Assembly (NCBI RefSeq): GCF_024734075.1
Contig: NZ_CP102850.1
Coordinates: 4,030,001 to 4,094,000 of the forward strand
DNA: 64,000 bases
Direction of reading: 5' to 3'
Source: Gordonia mangrovi
GTDB taxonomy: Bacteria; Actinomycetota; Actinomycetes; Mycobacteriales; Mycobacteriaceae
The position numbers were made by a program, and so were the translations under genes. This document shows, piece after piece, positions 18,635 to 27,770 of the stretch (its first letter is position 1; each line of letters opens with the position of its first letter). Below the pieces are notes generated by a model. The model searched no databases and had not been told where the DNA came from. It saw only the letters and a program-made list of their open reading frames with translations.

Positions 18635-19758
18635 CGGATGTGCTCCCAGTAGGTTCCGGCCAGCATCGATTCGAGAGTGGCGCGGTGCATGATCATGTCG
18701 TCGGTGTACGCGGGTTGTTCGGCCTGGCCGAAATGGATGGCGCGGCACTGGATGCGGAACATGACGACCGCGTGGATGAGGGCGGCGTAGGTGAGATAGA
18801 AGTCCAGATCGCGAAGTTCGTGGCCGCTGATCCGTTCATACGTACGCACTACGTCGTCGCGGCGGAGGAAGGTCGGCAGCCCCGGCAGGCCGGCCATCTC
18901 GGTGAGGTCCTGAAAAAAGCGGTGTAAGAAGATCAACCACGCGACGTCGAGCTCGCGCGGTCCATAGGCGGCCATCTCCCAGTCGAGCACCGCGACCGGC
19001 ACGAAGTCGCGGTAGATGATGTTGCCGATCCGGGCATCGCCCCACGTCAACACCGGAGTGGACTCGTCGGGCAGATGCTCTGCCACCCAGCGGAAACCAC
19101 GCTCGATCAGCGGCGAACCCGGGCGTCCGGCCGAGGTCCATCGGTAGAAATCCCGCAGTCGGCGGACATGCGCCTGCAACGGCGTCTCACCGGGGGAGGG
19201 TGGGTCGAGTACATTGTCGGGCACGTCGGCGGCGTGGATCATGGCCAGCGTCTCGAGCGTCTTCCCGGTCAGTAGCGCGCGCTGTGCATCATCGGCCTCG
19301 GTGAGCCACGACCCGAAGGTGTAGGGCATCACGTCGGGTGGCACGAGGCCTTCGACGCGACCCATGACGAAGAACGGTGCGCCCAACGCGGCGGGGTCGG
19401 GTTCGGACCAGTACAGCTGAGGTAGCGCCGTGTCGGTGGTGGCGCTCAGGTGCTCGATGATTCGGAACTGCCGGTCGAGGTCATAGGCCGGGAACACCGG
19501 GTCGCTCTCCGGCAGCGGGGCCACGCGCACGACGAGCTGATGTACGTCGCCATCCCAGTCGGCATCGAGCACAAGCGTCTCGCTCGACATGCCGTTGGCG
19601 GACGGGACCTCGAGGTGACGTACGGTCGCCGGACCTCCGACCGCCTGCGGAAGCCATTCGGCCAGGCGCGTGCGCAACCATTTCGGGTCACGGCGTGAGG
19701 CGGTGGGACGCGCGACCTCGCTGTCGCGAGTCGACTCGGTTTCCGGCATCGGGGGCAT
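18631..19758 (-). CDS. phosphotransferase family protein (APH-like)
   Basis: A 375-residue protein of the aminoglycoside phosphotransferase/choline kinase-like superfamily, of the actinobacterial subgroup sometimes annotated FadE36-like. The catalytic loop is GDARIGN (Asp241, Asn246) and the metal-binding segment is DWEMAAYG (Asp259). It most likely phosphorylates a small metabolite, not an antibiotic. ATG codons at 19758 and 19749 are both possible and neither has a ribosome site, so a leaderless transcript may be used. A KstR-like operator lies about 30 bases upstream, hinting at control with sterol or fatty-acid catabolism. Confidence 0.82.
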   Translation of the reverse strand: MPPMPETESTRDSEVARPTASRRDPKWLRTRLAEWLPQAVGGPATVRHLEVPSANGMSSETLVLDADWDGDVHQLVVRVAPLPESDPVFPAYDLDRQFRIIEHLSATTDTALPQLYWSEPDPAALGAPFFVMGRVEGLVPPDVMPYTFGSWLTEADDAQRALLTGKTLETLAMIHAADVPDNVLDPPSPGETPLQAHVRRLRDFYRWTSAGRPGSPLIERGFRWVAEHLPDESTPVLTWGDARIGNIIYRDFVPVAVLDWEMAAYGPRELDVAWLIFLHRFFQDLTEMAGLPGLPTFLRRDDVVRTYERISGHELRDLDFYLTYAALIHAVVMFRIQCRAIHFGQAEQPAYTDDMIMHRATLESMLAGTYWEHIR

Positions 19759-19787
19759 CCATCCGACGATTGGGGGGAGGAGTGAAT

Positions 19788-19801
19788 TAGAACACGTTCC
19801 A
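19788..19801. promoter_or_regulatory. KstR-like operator match
   Basis: TAGAACACGTTCCA fits the KstR consensus TnnAACnnGTTnnA at every fixed base. KstR is the TetR-type repressor of cholesterol catabolism in mycobacteria and rhodococci. Its position about 30 bases upstream of the phosphotransferase start would let it block transcription. Other TetR regulators bind AACnnGTT cores, so the regulator is inferred. Confidence 0.5.
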
Positions 19802-19864
19802 ATCGGACGGTGGGGCGAGTCGGCTGGATTCGCCTACCGGCCTCGATTTCGTCCGATGGAACGA

Positions 19865-19893
19865 TTGACCCTGATCGGTTAATGCTGATAACT
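19865..19893 (+). promoter_or_regulatory. putative promoter of the MMPL-TetR operon
   Basis: TTGACC (19865-19870) and GATAAC/ATAACT (19887-19893) with 16-17 bases between them resemble sigma-A -35 and -10 elements. The start codon follows about 30 bases later with GGGGG as ribosome site. Confidence 0.5.
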
Positions 19894-19924
19894 TAACGAC
19901 GGTAACCAAGGTTCGGGGGTAGTG

Positions 19925-22231
19925 ATGTTGGCGAAGACGACCGCGCTTGTCCTGCGCGCCCCGCGAGCAGTGCTCGCCGGGGCGGTACTGCTGCTCGTGC
20001 TCGCGGGGCTCTACGGGGCGACCGCCGCCCAGCACCTGCTGTCCGGGGGCTACAGCGATCCCCAGTCGGCCTCGGCCCGCGCCGACGAGATCCTGGTGGA
20101 CACCTTCGGCCGCGGTGGCATGCAGGTCGTCGTGAAACTCGATGGCCCGCCGGGTACGAACATGGCCACCGACCCGGCAGCGCGCGAAGTGGGCAACTCG
20201 ATCGTTGCCGAACTCGGCACCAACAGCCACGTCCAGCGACCGATCCTGTCGGTCTGGGACAACCCCGAACTGGCGCCGTCGCTGGTCAGTGAGGACTCGT
20301 CGTCGGCGCTCGTGATCGTCACGCTGGAGGGTGGTGAGGAGGACGCGCCCCAATACGCCAGTGAGATAGAAGAGCAGTTCACCGGCGAGCGGGACGGCAT
20401 CTCCCTCCGCGTGGGCGGGCAGGGGTTGGTGTTCAACCAGGTCAACGAACAGACGACGAAGGACCTGGCGGTGGCCGAAGGTATCGCCATCCCGATCAGC
20501 TTCCTGGTGCTGATCGTGGTGTTCGGTGGTCTGGTCGCGGCGGCGTTGCCGGTGATCATCGGCATCGTGGCGATCGTCGGGACGTTCGCGATGCTGCGGG
20601 TCATCGCCGAGTTCACCGACGTGTCGATCTTCGCGCTCAACCTCACCACAGCCCTCGGTCTGGCCCTGGCCATCGACTACACACTGCTCATCGTGACCCG
20701 ATATCGCGAGGAGGTGACTCGGGGTTCGCAGCGTCGCGCCGCGATCGTGACGACGATGGCAACTGCCGGACGGACTGTGGCGTTCTCCGCGGTGACCGTC
20801 GCGCTGTCGCTCGCCGCGCTGGCGATCTTCCCCATGTACTTCCTGCGCTCGTTCGCCTATGCCGGTGTCGGGGTGGTGGCGGTCGCAGCATGCGCGGCGC
20901 TCATCCTGACCCCTGCATTGTTGATGGTGCTGGGGGATCGGGTGGATGCCCTCGATGTGCGTCGGCCGATCCGGCGGTTGTTCCGCCGTCCGACGCCTCG
21001 GCCGCTGCCGATAGAGCAGACCCGCTGGTACCGGATGGTGCAGTTCGTGCTGCGCCACGCACTGCCGGTGGCGTTGACGGTGACTGCGATTCTGCTCGTC
21101 CTCGGGGCCCCGTTCCTGGGCATCCGGTTCGGTTTCCCCGACGACCGGGTGTTGCCCGAGTCGGCGTCGGCGCACACCATCGCGCAGGAGATCCGTGACG
21201 ACTTCGCCCAGGATCTGGCCTCCACGGTGACGATCGTGGCCACCGGCGTCGGCGACCCGCACTCGTTGTCGGGATACGCGGGCGAACTCTCCCGCGTCGA
21301 CGGGGTCGACTCCGTCTCGACGCCGACGGGCACCTTCGTCGACGGCGATGTCGTGGGACCTGGCTCGAGCGGCGACCAACGCGGTGACGTGGCCATCGTG
21401 TCGGTCGGATCGAGCGTCGAACCCATGCGCGACGACGGGCAGGAACAACTCGACGCCCTGCGCGCGGTCGAGCCTCCGGATGGGGTCGACGTGCTCTTCA
21501 CCGGTCTCGCGGCGACCAACGCCGACACCGTCGACTCGATCTACGCGCACCTGCCGTGGGTCCTCGGTTCCATCGCGGTGGCGACCTTCGTGCTGTTGTT
21601 CCTGTTCACCGGCAGTGTCGTGCTGCCGTTGAAGGCCCTGGTCCTCAACATCTTGTCGCTGTCGGCGACGTTCGGCGCGATGGTCTGGTTCTTCCAGGAA
21701 GGTCATGCCGGCGGGCTGGGTACCACCGCGACCGGATATCTGGTGGCGACGATGCCGGTGCTGATGTTCTGCATCGCCTTCGGTCTGTCGATGGACTACG
21801 AGGTGTTCCTGCTCGGCCGGATTCGTGAGGAGTGGCTCACCTCGGACCGGTCTCGCGCCGCCAGCGATCATGCGGTGGCGGTGGGTATCGCCCGCACCGG
21901 GCGGGTGGTGACCGCTGCCGCCCTGCTGATGAGCATCGTCTTCGCTGGGATCGCGGCCTCCGAGGTGTCGTTCATGCGTATGTTCGGTGTGGGCTTGACG
22001 CTCGCGGTGCTGATGGACGCCACCATCATCCGCATGCTGCTGGTGCCCGCATTCATGCGTCTGGCCGGCCGTGCGAACTGGTGGGCGCCGCGACCGCTGC
22101 GACAGCTGCACGACAGGATCGGCCTGTCGGAAGGACCCGCGCCGGATGCGCTCGCCGCGCGCCGACCATCGACACAGGAGAACAGTGCAGAGCATTCCGA
22201 AGAGGAGCAGATCACCCCGCGGATCGGGTGA
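19925..22231 (+). CDS. MMPL-family RND transporter
   Basis: A 768-residue inner-membrane transporter of the MMPL (mycobacterial membrane protein large) type: TM1, a soluble loop with GGYSDP, five helices with the GLALAIDYTLLIVTRYREE motif, then a second half with the matching FGLSMDYEVFLLGRIREE motif. The paired Asp-Tyr residues serve proton coupling. It likely exports a lipid or hydrophobic compound. A GTG three bases upstream (19922) is also possible; the ATG has the better spacing from GGGGG. The TetR gene overlaps its last 47 bases. Confidence 0.9.
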   Translation: MLAKTTALVLRAPRAVLAGAVLLLVLAGLYGATAAQHLLSGGYSDPQSASARADEILVDTFGRGGMQVVVKLDGPPGTNMATDPAAREVGNSIVAELGTNSHVQRPILSVWDNPELAPSLVSEDSSSALVIVTLEGGEEDAPQYASEIEEQFTGERDGISLRVGGQGLVFNQVNEQTTKDLAVAEGIAIPISFLVLIVVFGGLVAAALPVIIGIVAIVGTFAMLRVIAEFTDVSIFALNLTTALGLALAIDYTLLIVTRYREEVTRGSQRRAAIVTTMATAGRTVAFSAVTVALSLAALAIFPMYFLRSFAYAGVGVVAVAACAALILTPALLMVLGDRVDALDVRRPIRRLFRRPTPRPLPIEQTRWYRMVQFVLRHALPVALTVTAILLVLGAPFLGIRFGFPDDRVLPESASAHTIAQEIRDDFAQDLASTVTIVATGVGDPHSLSGYAGELSRVDGVDSVSTPTGTFVDGDVVGPGSSGDQRGDVAIVSVGSSVEPMRDDGQEQLDALRAVEPPDGVDVLFTGLAATNADTVDSIYAHLPWVLGSIAVATFVLLFLFTGSVVLPLKALVLNILSLSATFGAMVWFFQEGHAGGLGTTATGYLVATMPVLMFCIAFGLSMDYEVFLLGRIREEWLTSDRSRAASDHAVAVGIARTGRVVTAAALLMSIVFAGIAASEVSFMRMFGVGLTLAVLMDATIIRMLLVPAFMRLAGRANWWAPRPLRQLHDRIGLSEGPAPDALAARRPSTQENSAEHSEEEQITPRIG

Positions 22232-22886
22232 GCTGCTGGCCGAGGAGATCATCTCCGCGGCCAGTGAGCTCTTGCTGGAGCACGGTGACGACACCGCCGT
22301 GTCGATCCGCGCGGTCGCGTCCCGGGTCGGAGTGACGCCGCCGTCGATCTACCTGCATTTCGAAGACAAGGACGCGCTGCTCGACGCGGTGTGTGCTCGC
22401 TATTTCGAGCAGCTCGACGGTGAGTTCGCCGCGGTCGCCGACGGGGTCGACGACCCGCTGGAACGGGCGTTGCAGATGGGGATTGCCTATGTGCGCTTCG
22501 CCACCTCGACCCCGGTCCTCTATCGGATCGCTTTCCGCCAGTCGGCGCCCGGGCCGTCGAAGGTCGACGAGGTGCTCTCGGCGTCGGCCTTCACCCGGAT
22601 CGCGACGACGGTGGCCGAACTCGCCGCCGAGGGCTTCTACCCGGAATCCGATGTCGGCGAGGTGGTCCTGGAGCTCTGGGCCGCGGCGCACGGGGTGGCA
22701 TCACTGATGTTGGCCAAGCCGGAGCTGCCCTGGGGTGAGGACTTCCGATTGGCAGAGACGCTGTTGCGAGCGGTGTGTCTGGGGCGGACCACGTTGGGCA
22801 TGCTCGGCCTGGACACCGAGTGTGATGACCTCCGCACTTGGCTGCATGCGCAACATCGATCACCGGACGGAAGCGACGGTGGGTGA
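22185..22886 (+). CDS. TetR-family regulator
   Basis: A 233-residue regulator. The N-terminal helix-turn-helix runs about 18-62 (ISAASELLLEHG ... VSRVGVTPPSIYLHFEDKDALLDAV), followed by a WHG-type C-terminal domain (LWAAAHGVASL). The GTG start at 22185 is preceded by AGGAG and lies inside the end of the MMPL gene, so the two are co-translated. It presumably controls the transporter and itself in response to a lipophilic ligand. Confidence 0.88.
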   Translation: MQSIPKRSRSPRGSGELLAEEIISAASELLLEHGDDTAVSIRAVASRVGVTPPSIYLHFEDKDALLDAVCARYFEQLDGEFAAVADGVDDPLERALQMGIAYVRFATSTPVLYRIAFRQSAPGPSKVDEVLSASAFTRIATTVAELAAEGFYPESDVGEVVLELWAAAHGVASLMLAKPELPWGEDFRLAETLLRAVCLGRTTLGMLGLDTECDDLRTWLHAQHRSPDGSDGG

Positions 22887-22999
22887 GACGGTGCCGACGA
22901 CCAGGGTCAAGAGAAGGTAAAGTCGGAACTCGACGGCAGCTGTACACGTTGTCACTGCAAGACGTCACCGCAGACCATCAAGCACGAAGGAGCACGTAG

Positions 23000-23857
23000 G
23001 TGCGAGAGAGCAGCAATCCGGTTATGCGCGGGGTGGTCCGCGATAACCAGACCGGCCCTGCCGGGTTCGGTGCCGGAGCGGCGGCCGCCGGGCAAGGTGC
23101 CATGTGGAATCAGTACGGGCAGCAGACCGACCCGTACACGCAGCGGGCCCCATCGGTCAGCCGTCAGCTGACCATCGACGATGTGGTCACCAAGACCGCC
23201 ATGACACTGGGAGTGCTGACGATCTCCGCGATCGTCGCGTACTTCCTGGTCGACTCCAACGAAGCGCTCGCCACGCCGCTGATGCTGGTCGGCGCGCTCG
23301 GCGGCCTGGCCTTGGTCCTTGTCGCGACCTTCGGCCGCAAGCAGGACAACCCGGCGATCGTCCTGGCCTACGCCGCCCTCGAGGGACTGTTCGTGGGTTC
23401 CATCTCGTTCGTGTTCGCGAACTGGATGGTCTCCGGCGACACCTCGGCCGGAGCTCTGATCGGTCAGGCGGTGCTCGGCACGTTCGGCGTGTTCTTCGGG
23501 ATGTTGCTGGTCTACAAGGTCGGTGCCATCCGTGTCACACCGCGCTTCACCCGGATGCTGTTCGCGGGCATGATCGGCGTCATCGTCTTGATGCTGGGCA
23601 ACCTGGTGATCGGGTTCTTCAACGGCGGTGAGGGCTTCGGCCTCCGCGACGGCGGACCGCTCGCGATCATCTTCTCGCTGGTGTGCATCGCGCTGGCGGC
23701 CTTCAGCTTCCTGCTCGACTTCGACGCCGCCGACCGCCTCATCCGTGCCGGCGCACCGGAACGCGCCGCATGGGGTGTCGCGTTGGGCCTGACCGTCACG
23801 CTGGTGTGGCTCTACGTCGAGATCCTGCGCCTGCTGAGCTACTTCAACTCCGAGTAG
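23000..23857 (+). CDS. Bax inhibitor-1/YccA-like membrane protein
   Basis: A 285-residue protein with a cytoplasmic Gly/Gln-rich N-terminus of about 60 residues and seven membrane helices, of the BI-1/YccA family; I recall a similar gene next to fadA3 in M. tuberculosis. Family members modulate calcium leak or membrane proteases, but the role in actinobacteria is unknown. GTG start with AAGGAG seven bases upstream. Single-gene unit ending at a strong hairpin. Confidence 0.82.
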   Translation: MRESSNPVMRGVVRDNQTGPAGFGAGAAAAGQGAMWNQYGQQTDPYTQRAPSVSRQLTIDDVVTKTAMTLGVLTISAIVAYFLVDSNEALATPLMLVGALGGLALVLVATFGRKQDNPAIVLAYAALEGLFVGSISFVFANWMVSGDTSAGALIGQAVLGTFGVFFGMLLVYKVGAIRVTPRFTRMLFAGMIGVIVLMLGNLVIGFFNGGEGFGLRDGGPLAIIFSLVCIALAAFSFLLDFDAADRLIRAGAPERAAWGVALGLTVTLVWLYVEILRLLSYFNSE

Positions 23858-23880
23858 GTCGACCCCGACCGGTTCGACAT

Positions 23881-23914
23881 CCGGGCCCCGCACCGTATCC
23901 GGTGCGGGGCCCGG
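23881..23914. terminator. strong hairpin between convergent genes
   Basis: A perfect 15-base-pair stem (left arm CCGGGCCCCGCACCG) with a TATC loop, lying between the Bax-inhibitor gene and the convergent thiolase. There is no T-tract, which is common for actinobacterial hairpins; it would work in both directions. Confidence 0.65.
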
Positions 23915-24047
23915 ACGCGTCGGAGGCCACCGGCGTTCGGTGCCGGCTACTCACACCCTGCCGGCACGCCGCGGGTCCTCCCCCTGGTATCGCCAGAGTC
24001 TCCACACACTCGTGGAGGGGTCGACGACTCCAGGGGGGAAGAACTTC

Positions 24048-25271
24048 TCAGCTGAGCCGCTCGAGCACCATCGCCATGCCCTGACCGCCGCCCACACACA
24101 TCGACTCGATGCCGAAGGTCTTGTCGTGGGTCTGCAGGTTGTTGAGCAGAGTGGTGGTGATGCGGGCGCCGGTCATACCGAACGGATGGCCCAGGGCGAT
24201 CGCGCCACCGGACACGTTCAACTTGTCATGGTCGATGCCGAGTTCGTCGGCCGACCCGAGTACCTGCACCGCGAACGCCTCGTTGATCTCGACGAGGTCG
24301 ATGTCGGAGATCGACATCCCGGAGATGCGCAGCACCTTGCGGATCGCCTCGATCGGACCCAGACCCATGATCTCCGGCGAGAGGCCGGTGGCGGCGGTCG
24401 CCACCACGCGCGCGAGCGGCGTCAGGCCGAGTTCATTGGCCTTGGTGTCACTCATGATCACCAGTGCGGCCGCACCGTCGTTGAGCGGGCACGCGTTGCC
24501 GGCGGTGATGGTGCCGTCGGGACGGAACACCGGCTTGAGCTGGCTCACCTTCTCGTAGGTGGTGCCCGCGCGCGGGCCGTCGTCGGTGGTCACCGACGTA
24601 CCGTCGACCAGAGTGACCGGGTCGATCTCCCGCTCGAAGAAGCCTGCCTTGATGGCCTCCTCGGCGCGGTTCTGGCTCAGCACGCCCCAGCGGTCCTGGT
24701 CCTCACGGGAGATGCCGGTGAAGCTGGCGACGTTCTCGGCGGTCTGCCCCATCGCGATGTAGACGTCCGGGATCAATCCGTCCTGGCGCGGATCGTGCCA
24801 GGTGCCGGCACCACCCTCGGCGGCCTTCTCGGTGCGCGCGATGGCCTCGTCGAAGACCGGGTTCATGGAGTTCGGCGCACCGTCGGCACCGCCGGAGACC
24901 CCGAAACTCGAGACGCTTTCCACACCACCGGAGATCAGCACGTCGGCCTCGCCGGCCTTGATGGCGTGCAGCGCCATCCGGGTGGTCTGCAGCGACGACG
25001 AGCAGTAACGATTCACCGACACACCAGGAATGTGGTCGTAGCCCAGTTCGACGGCGATGACGCGGGCGATGTTGTTGCCACCCTGACCGCCGGGCTGCCC
25101 GATGCCCCAGTGGATGTCCTCGATGTCCTTCGGATCGAGCTCGGGCACCTTGGCCAGGGCCGCGGCGACCATCTGGCGGGACAGTTCGTCCGGGCGGACA
25201 TCCTTGAGGGAACCCTTTCCGGCGCGGCCGATGGGGGAGCGGGCGTGGGCGACGATGACTGCTTCAGGCAT
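24048..25271 (-). CDS. fadA: acetyl-CoA acyltransferase (thiolase)
   Basis: A 407-residue thiolase. Active residues are Cys90 (NRYCSSSLQ), the C-terminal His in GHPFGMTGAR and the second Cys in MCVGGGQG. It cleaves 3-ketoacyl-CoA in beta-oxidation. The ATG at 25271 opens the standard thiolase N-terminus (MPEAVIVAHARSPIG). It lies 10 bases after the GDSL lipase gene on the same strand, an operon pair matching the recalled Rv1075c-fadA3 order. Confidence 0.93.
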   Translation of the reverse strand: MPEAVIVAHARSPIGRAGKGSLKDVRPDELSRQMVAAALAKVPELDPKDIEDIHWGIGQPGGQGGNNIARVIAVELGYDHIPGVSVNRYCSSSLQTTRMALHAIKAGEADVLISGGVESVSSFGVSGGADGAPNSMNPVFDEAIARTEKAAEGGAGTWHDPRQDGLIPDVYIAMGQTAENVASFTGISREDQDRWGVLSQNRAEEAIKAGFFEREIDPVTLVDGTSVTTDDGPRAGTTYEKVSQLKPVFRPDGTITAGNACPLNDGAAALVIMSDTKANELGLTPLARVVATAATGLSPEIMGLGPIEAIRKVLRISGMSISDIDLVEINEAFAVQVLGSADELGIDHDKLNVSGGAIALGHPFGMTGARITTTLLNNLQTHDKTFGIESMCVGGGQGMAMVLERLS

Positions 25272-25281
25272 GTGCGTCACG

Positions 25282-26220
25282 TTACTCCCCGGCCGAGACC
25301 TGGTCCCGGGTCCGGCCGAGCAGCCGCCGCATCCGGGTGACGACCCGTCTCTGTTCCACCGCCTCGGACACCTCGGGCGGCTGTGGTAGCGGGGTCGGGC
25401 CCCACTCGTCGATGGCCGCGAGGACCTCGGGCAGCAGGATGTCGGCGGCCAGCGCGTATCCGGCCGCCGACGGGTGGTACTGGTCGGGTGAGAACATGTG
25501 CTCGGGTTTGGCCAGGAACTCACTGGCGAGCAGGTCGGCCATCGGCACCGCCCGCCCGCCCGCCGCGCGCACGGCTCCCCGCTGGGCTGCGGCCAGCGAC
25601 AGTCCCCAGCGGCGCAACACGGTGCGCAACGGTTGCGGGATCGCGGTGATGACGCCCAGATCGGGACACGTGCCCACCACGACCTCCGCCTCCTGCGCCA
25701 CCAGGAGCGACACCGCCTCGCCGAGGCGGCGCGCCGAGGTACGGATGCCGTTGCGGGCGGTGACGTCGTTGGCGCCGACGAGGACGACCGCGAGATCGGG
25801 ACGCTCGCCCGTGATGAACATCGCGTCGATCTGCGCCGCCAGCCCCTTGGACGTGGCCCCCACGATCGCCTTGTTCGCGTACCGGACGATCTTGCCGGTC
25901 TCGGCGGCGACCCGTCGTGCCACCTGCACCCCCGGGGTCTCCTCGGCGACGTCGGCGCCGAGCCCGGCGGCGGTGGAGTCCCCGAAGACGACGAGGAACA
26001 CATCGACCGCGGTACCGCGTGTGTACCGGTGCGGGCCGGTGCCGTCGGGGAAGTAGATACCGTCGCCGTTGGGTGCGTCGTCGGTGCGGTGCGGGATCAC
26101 CGTACGCGCATGGGTTGCTTGACCATTGAGGTAGTTGTAGGCAGCCCACGAGGCGCCGGCGCTGGCCGCGGTCGCCGCCACGGTCGCGCCCACATCACGC
26201 AGGATTCGATTGCTGTCCAT
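25282..26220 (-). CDS. SGNH/GDSL-type esterase
   Basis: A 312-residue SGNH hydrolase: block I GDST with Ser82, block III GANDV, block V DQYHPS supplying Asp and His. A hydrophobic N-terminal stretch (about 10-30) suggests a signal or anchor, so it probably acts in the envelope. I recall the M. tuberculosis counterpart as Rv1075c. It starts at ATG 26220, divergent from cbs, and is followed by fadA. Confidence 0.88.
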   Translation of the reverse strand: MDSNRILRDVGATVAATAASAGASWAAYNYLNGQATHARTVIPHRTDDAPNGDGIYFPDGTGPHRYTRGTAVDVFLVVFGDSTAAGLGADVAEETPGVQVARRVAAETGKIVRYANKAIVGATSKGLAAQIDAMFITGERPDLAVVLVGANDVTARNGIRTSARRLGEAVSLLVAQEAEVVVGTCPDLGVITAIPQPLRTVLRRWGLSLAAAQRGAVRAAGGRAVPMADLLASEFLAKPEHMFSPDQYHPSAAGYALAADILLPEVLAAIDEWGPTPLPQPPEVSEAVEQRRVVTRMRRLLGRTRDQVSAGE

Positions 26221-26343
26221 ACTGACCTGACTTGCCGGTGAGCCGGCCAGTTGACCGGCGGCCTGACCGATGACACCTGCGCGACACGGCAGCCAGCTTA
26301 GTCCGAGTTCGAGTCGTTCCCACGCCTCTGGGACCATGGACAC

Positions 26344-27738
26344 ATGCGTATCGCTGATCACGTCGTGGATCTGGTGGGCGACACCCCGCTGGTCAAACTC
26401 AACTCGGTGACCAAACCCGGATCGGGACTGGTTGCTGCCAAGCTCGAATACCTCAACCCAGGCGGCAGCAGCAAGGACCGCATCGCCGTGCGGATGGTGG
26501 ACGCGGCCGAGCAGTCCGGCGCACTCGAGCCGGGCGGGACCATCGTCGAGCCGACCTCGGGCAACACCGGCGTCGGTCTGGCCCTGGTGGCTCAGCAACG
26601 CGGCTACAAGTGCGTGTTCGTGTGCCCGGACAAGGTCGGTGAGGACAAGCGCAACGTACTGCGTGCCTACGGCGCCGAGGTGGTGGTGTGTCCGACCGCC
26701 GTGCCGCCCGAGCATCCCGACAGCTACTACTCGGTGTCCGACCGACTGGTCCGCGAGATCGACGGCGCCTGGAAGCCCAACCAGTATTCGAACCCCGCGG
26801 GACCGCAGAGCCACTACGAGACCACCGGCCCGGAGATCTGGGCCGACACCGAGGGCAAGGTGACCCACTTCGTCGCCGGCGTGGGCACCGGCGGCACCAT
26901 CACCGGCACCGGCCGCTACCTCAAAGAGGTGTCCGACGGGTCGGTGCAGATCGTCGGCGTCGACCCCGAGGGGTCGGTCTACTCCGGGGGCACCGGTCGG
27001 CCGTATCTCGTCGAAGGTGTCGGCGAGGACTTCTGGCCGAGTGCCTATGACCCGACCGTGCCCGACGAGATCATCGCCGTCTCCGACGCCGACTCGTTCG
27101 ACATGACCCGACGCCTCGCCCGGGAGGAAGGCCTGTTGGTCGGCGGCTCCTGCGGCATGGCCGTGGTTGCGGCGCTGCAGGTGGCCGAGCGCGAAGGTCC
27201 GGACGCGGTCGTCGTGGTGCTGCTGCCCGACGGCGGCCGTGGATACCTCGGCAAGATCTTCAACGACGAGTGGATGAGCAGCTACGGCTTCCTGCGTACC
27301 CCGCTGGACGGCAAGACCAAGGAGTCGCTGGTCGGCGACGTCTTGCGGGGCAAGACGGGCGCGCTGCCCGACCTGGTGCACACCCATCCGCAGGAGACGC
27401 TGCGCGATGCCATCGAGATCCTGCGCGAGTACGGCGTCTCCCAGATGCCCGTCGTCGGCGCCGAGCCACCCGTGATGGCGGGCGAGGTGGCCGGCGCGGT
27501 CACCGAACGCGACCTGCTCAGCGCGGTCTTCGAGGGCCGCGCCAACCTTGCCGATCCGGTCTCCGAGCACATGGGCAACCCGTTCCCGCTGATCGGTTCG
27601 GGTGAACCGCTGTCAGCTGCCACCAAGGCGCTGTCGGAGAGCGACGCGCTCATGGTGGTCGAAGAGGGCAAGCCGATCGGCGTCATCACCCGGCACGACC
27701 TGCTGGCCTTCGTCAGCAGCCATCCCACCGTCGGCTGA
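26344..27738 (+). CDS. cbs: cystathionine beta-synthase
   Basis: A 464-residue PLP enzyme joining serine and homocysteine into cystathionine in reverse transsulfuration. PLP lysine is Lys44 (SSKDR), the phosphate loop is TSGNTG, and GTGGTI follows. Residues about 340-460 form a tandem CBS-domain pair as in human CBS. ATG start at 26344 lacks a clear ribosome site. metB follows after 32 bases on the same strand, so both steps of cysteine-homocysteine exchange are co-transcribed. Confidence 0.95.
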   Translation: MRIADHVVDLVGDTPLVKLNSVTKPGSGLVAAKLEYLNPGGSSKDRIAVRMVDAAEQSGALEPGGTIVEPTSGNTGVGLALVAQQRGYKCVFVCPDKVGEDKRNVLRAYGAEVVVCPTAVPPEHPDSYYSVSDRLVREIDGAWKPNQYSNPAGPQSHYETTGPEIWADTEGKVTHFVAGVGTGGTITGTGRYLKEVSDGSVQIVGVDPEGSVYSGGTGRPYLVEGVGEDFWPSAYDPTVPDEIIAVSDADSFDMTRRLAREEGLLVGGSCGMAVVAALQVAEREGPDAVVVVLLPDGGRGYLGKIFNDEWMSSYGFLRTPLDGKTKESLVGDVLRGKTGALPDLVHTHPQETLRDAIEILREYGVSQMPVVGAEPPVMAGEVAGAVTERDLLSAVFEGRANLADPVSEHMGNPFPLIGSGEPLSAATKALSESDALMVVEEGKPIGVITRHDLLAFVSSHPTVG

Positions 27739-27770
27739 GCCGGCCGGCACGCGACCCGAGGAGCATCGAA

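Noticed and set aside
19787..22294. 835-codon open frame antisense to the MMPL transporter
   Set aside because: The composition is Arg/His/Gln-rich shadow sequence from GC-rich codon bias; the plus strand encodes a clear transporter.
23940..25340. 466-codon plus frame over the thiolase
   Set aside because: Antisense shadow of a complete thiolase.
26336..26344. Upstream out-of-frame ATG before cbs as a cysteine leader peptide
   Set aside because: The frame has only one early Cys and no hairpin or terminator before cbs.
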